DNA from: CALXZG01 sp034184445
GTDB taxonomy: Bacteria > Pseudomonadota > Alphaproteobacteria > CAAHEQ01 > UBA3637
DNA: 14,322 bases
Assembly: GCA_034184445.1 (NCBI GenBank)
Contig: JAXFZX010000128.1
Span: 1 to 14,322, forward strand
Reading direction: 5' to 3'
In this document: positions 14,196-14,322 of the stretch, one piece after another
How positions within the stretch are numbered: position 1 is the first letter of the stretch
How the letters are laid out: each line of letters begins with the position of its first letter
Program-made: the position numbers and the translations under genes
The notes under the pieces: model-generated
The model's input: only the letters and a program-made list of their open reading frames with translations
The model's database searches: none
What the model was told of the DNA's origin: nothing

Positions 14196-14322
14196 GGGCA
14201 CCTCTTTTACTGTTTTAGCACAGCCTCATCCCTCTTGCAAGCATTTAGGCTTCGCCTTTACGATGAAGTCTGTCAACTCGCATAATGAACCGTTCTTACC
14301 GTCTGCGATAGATTGCCGTTTG
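14196..14322 (-). other. Region upstream of atpA; no atpH seen
   Basis: On the minus strand one frame is open from the window edge (14321) to a TGA ending at 14226, giving 31 residues that could be the tail of an upstream gene, but they resemble neither delta nor b. A TTGACA at 14276-14271 has no acceptable -10 at normal spacing. A short hairpin CTGT-ACAG lies near 14210-14225. The ribosome binding site AGAGG of atpA is at the inner end. Nothing else is supported. Confidence 0.4.

Noticed and set aside
14199..14201. GTG as the start of the alpha subunit
   Set aside because: The AGAGG ribosome binding site would touch it with no spacing; the ATG at 14195 has the proper 5-base gap. The choice changes only two residues and not the fused domain.
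14248..14276. A sigma-70 promoter just upstream of atpA from the perfect TTGACA
   Set aside because: No acceptable -10 hexamer lies 15-19 bases downstream; the nearest TAAAT-like stretch is too far.

Overview
The window looks like a chromosomal piece of an AT-rich alphaproteobacterium, probably a host-associated or otherwise reduced lineage. The evidence is the F1 gene order alpha-gamma-beta-epsilon with no Fo genes beside it, alphaproteobacterial-style gamma and epsilon sequences, a LuxR-type helix-turn-helix protein, and a dense layout with many 4-base ATGA overlaps. The assignment rests on gene content and sequence style only and goes no deeper than class. No rRNA, tRNA, CRISPR array, transposase, integrase or phage gene was seen.

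Layout from left to right. (1) Plus strand, 1-1491: the 3' end of an unrecognised gene, an MscS-type mechanosensitive channel, and a small Cys-rich lipoprotein that overlaps the channel gene, followed by a bidirectional terminator (1503-1542). (2) Minus strand, 2071-1565: an unrecognised 85-aa helical protein and a 77-aa protein that is only a LuxR/GerE-type DNA-binding domain, with a small inverted repeat over a TTGACA hexamer upstream. (3) Minus strand, 6196-2193: LD-carboxypeptidase (LdcA type), a long U32 protein (RlhA type) and an AsmA-like membrane-anchored protein, followed by a strong terminator. (4) Plus strand, 6301-9520, divergent from (3): three exported proteins, namely an unrecognised periplasmic protein, an Slt-type soluble lytic transglycosylase, and a compact alkaline phosphatase. 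(5) Minus strand, 14195-9517: the F1 sector of ATP synthase (alpha, gamma, beta, epsilon), convergent with the phosphatase and overlapping it by 4 bases.

The ordinary theme is the cell envelope. Slt releases muropeptides in the periplasm, LdcA trims recycled tetrapeptides in the cytoplasm, and the channel, lipoprotein and AsmA-like protein sit in the envelope.

The most unusual feature is in the ATP synthase. The alpha subunit carries about 80 extra N-terminal residues that look like the C-terminal, stalk-b-binding domain of the delta subunit (AtpH), fused directly ahead of an otherwise complete alpha chain. No delta N-terminal domain and no separate atpH are visible in the 127 bases upstream. 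If alpha is still present in three copies, each F1 would carry three delta-like domains instead of one. The same operon encodes a gamma subunit with an insertion of about 45 residues and a divergent epsilon, so the whole F1 appears to have been remodelled.
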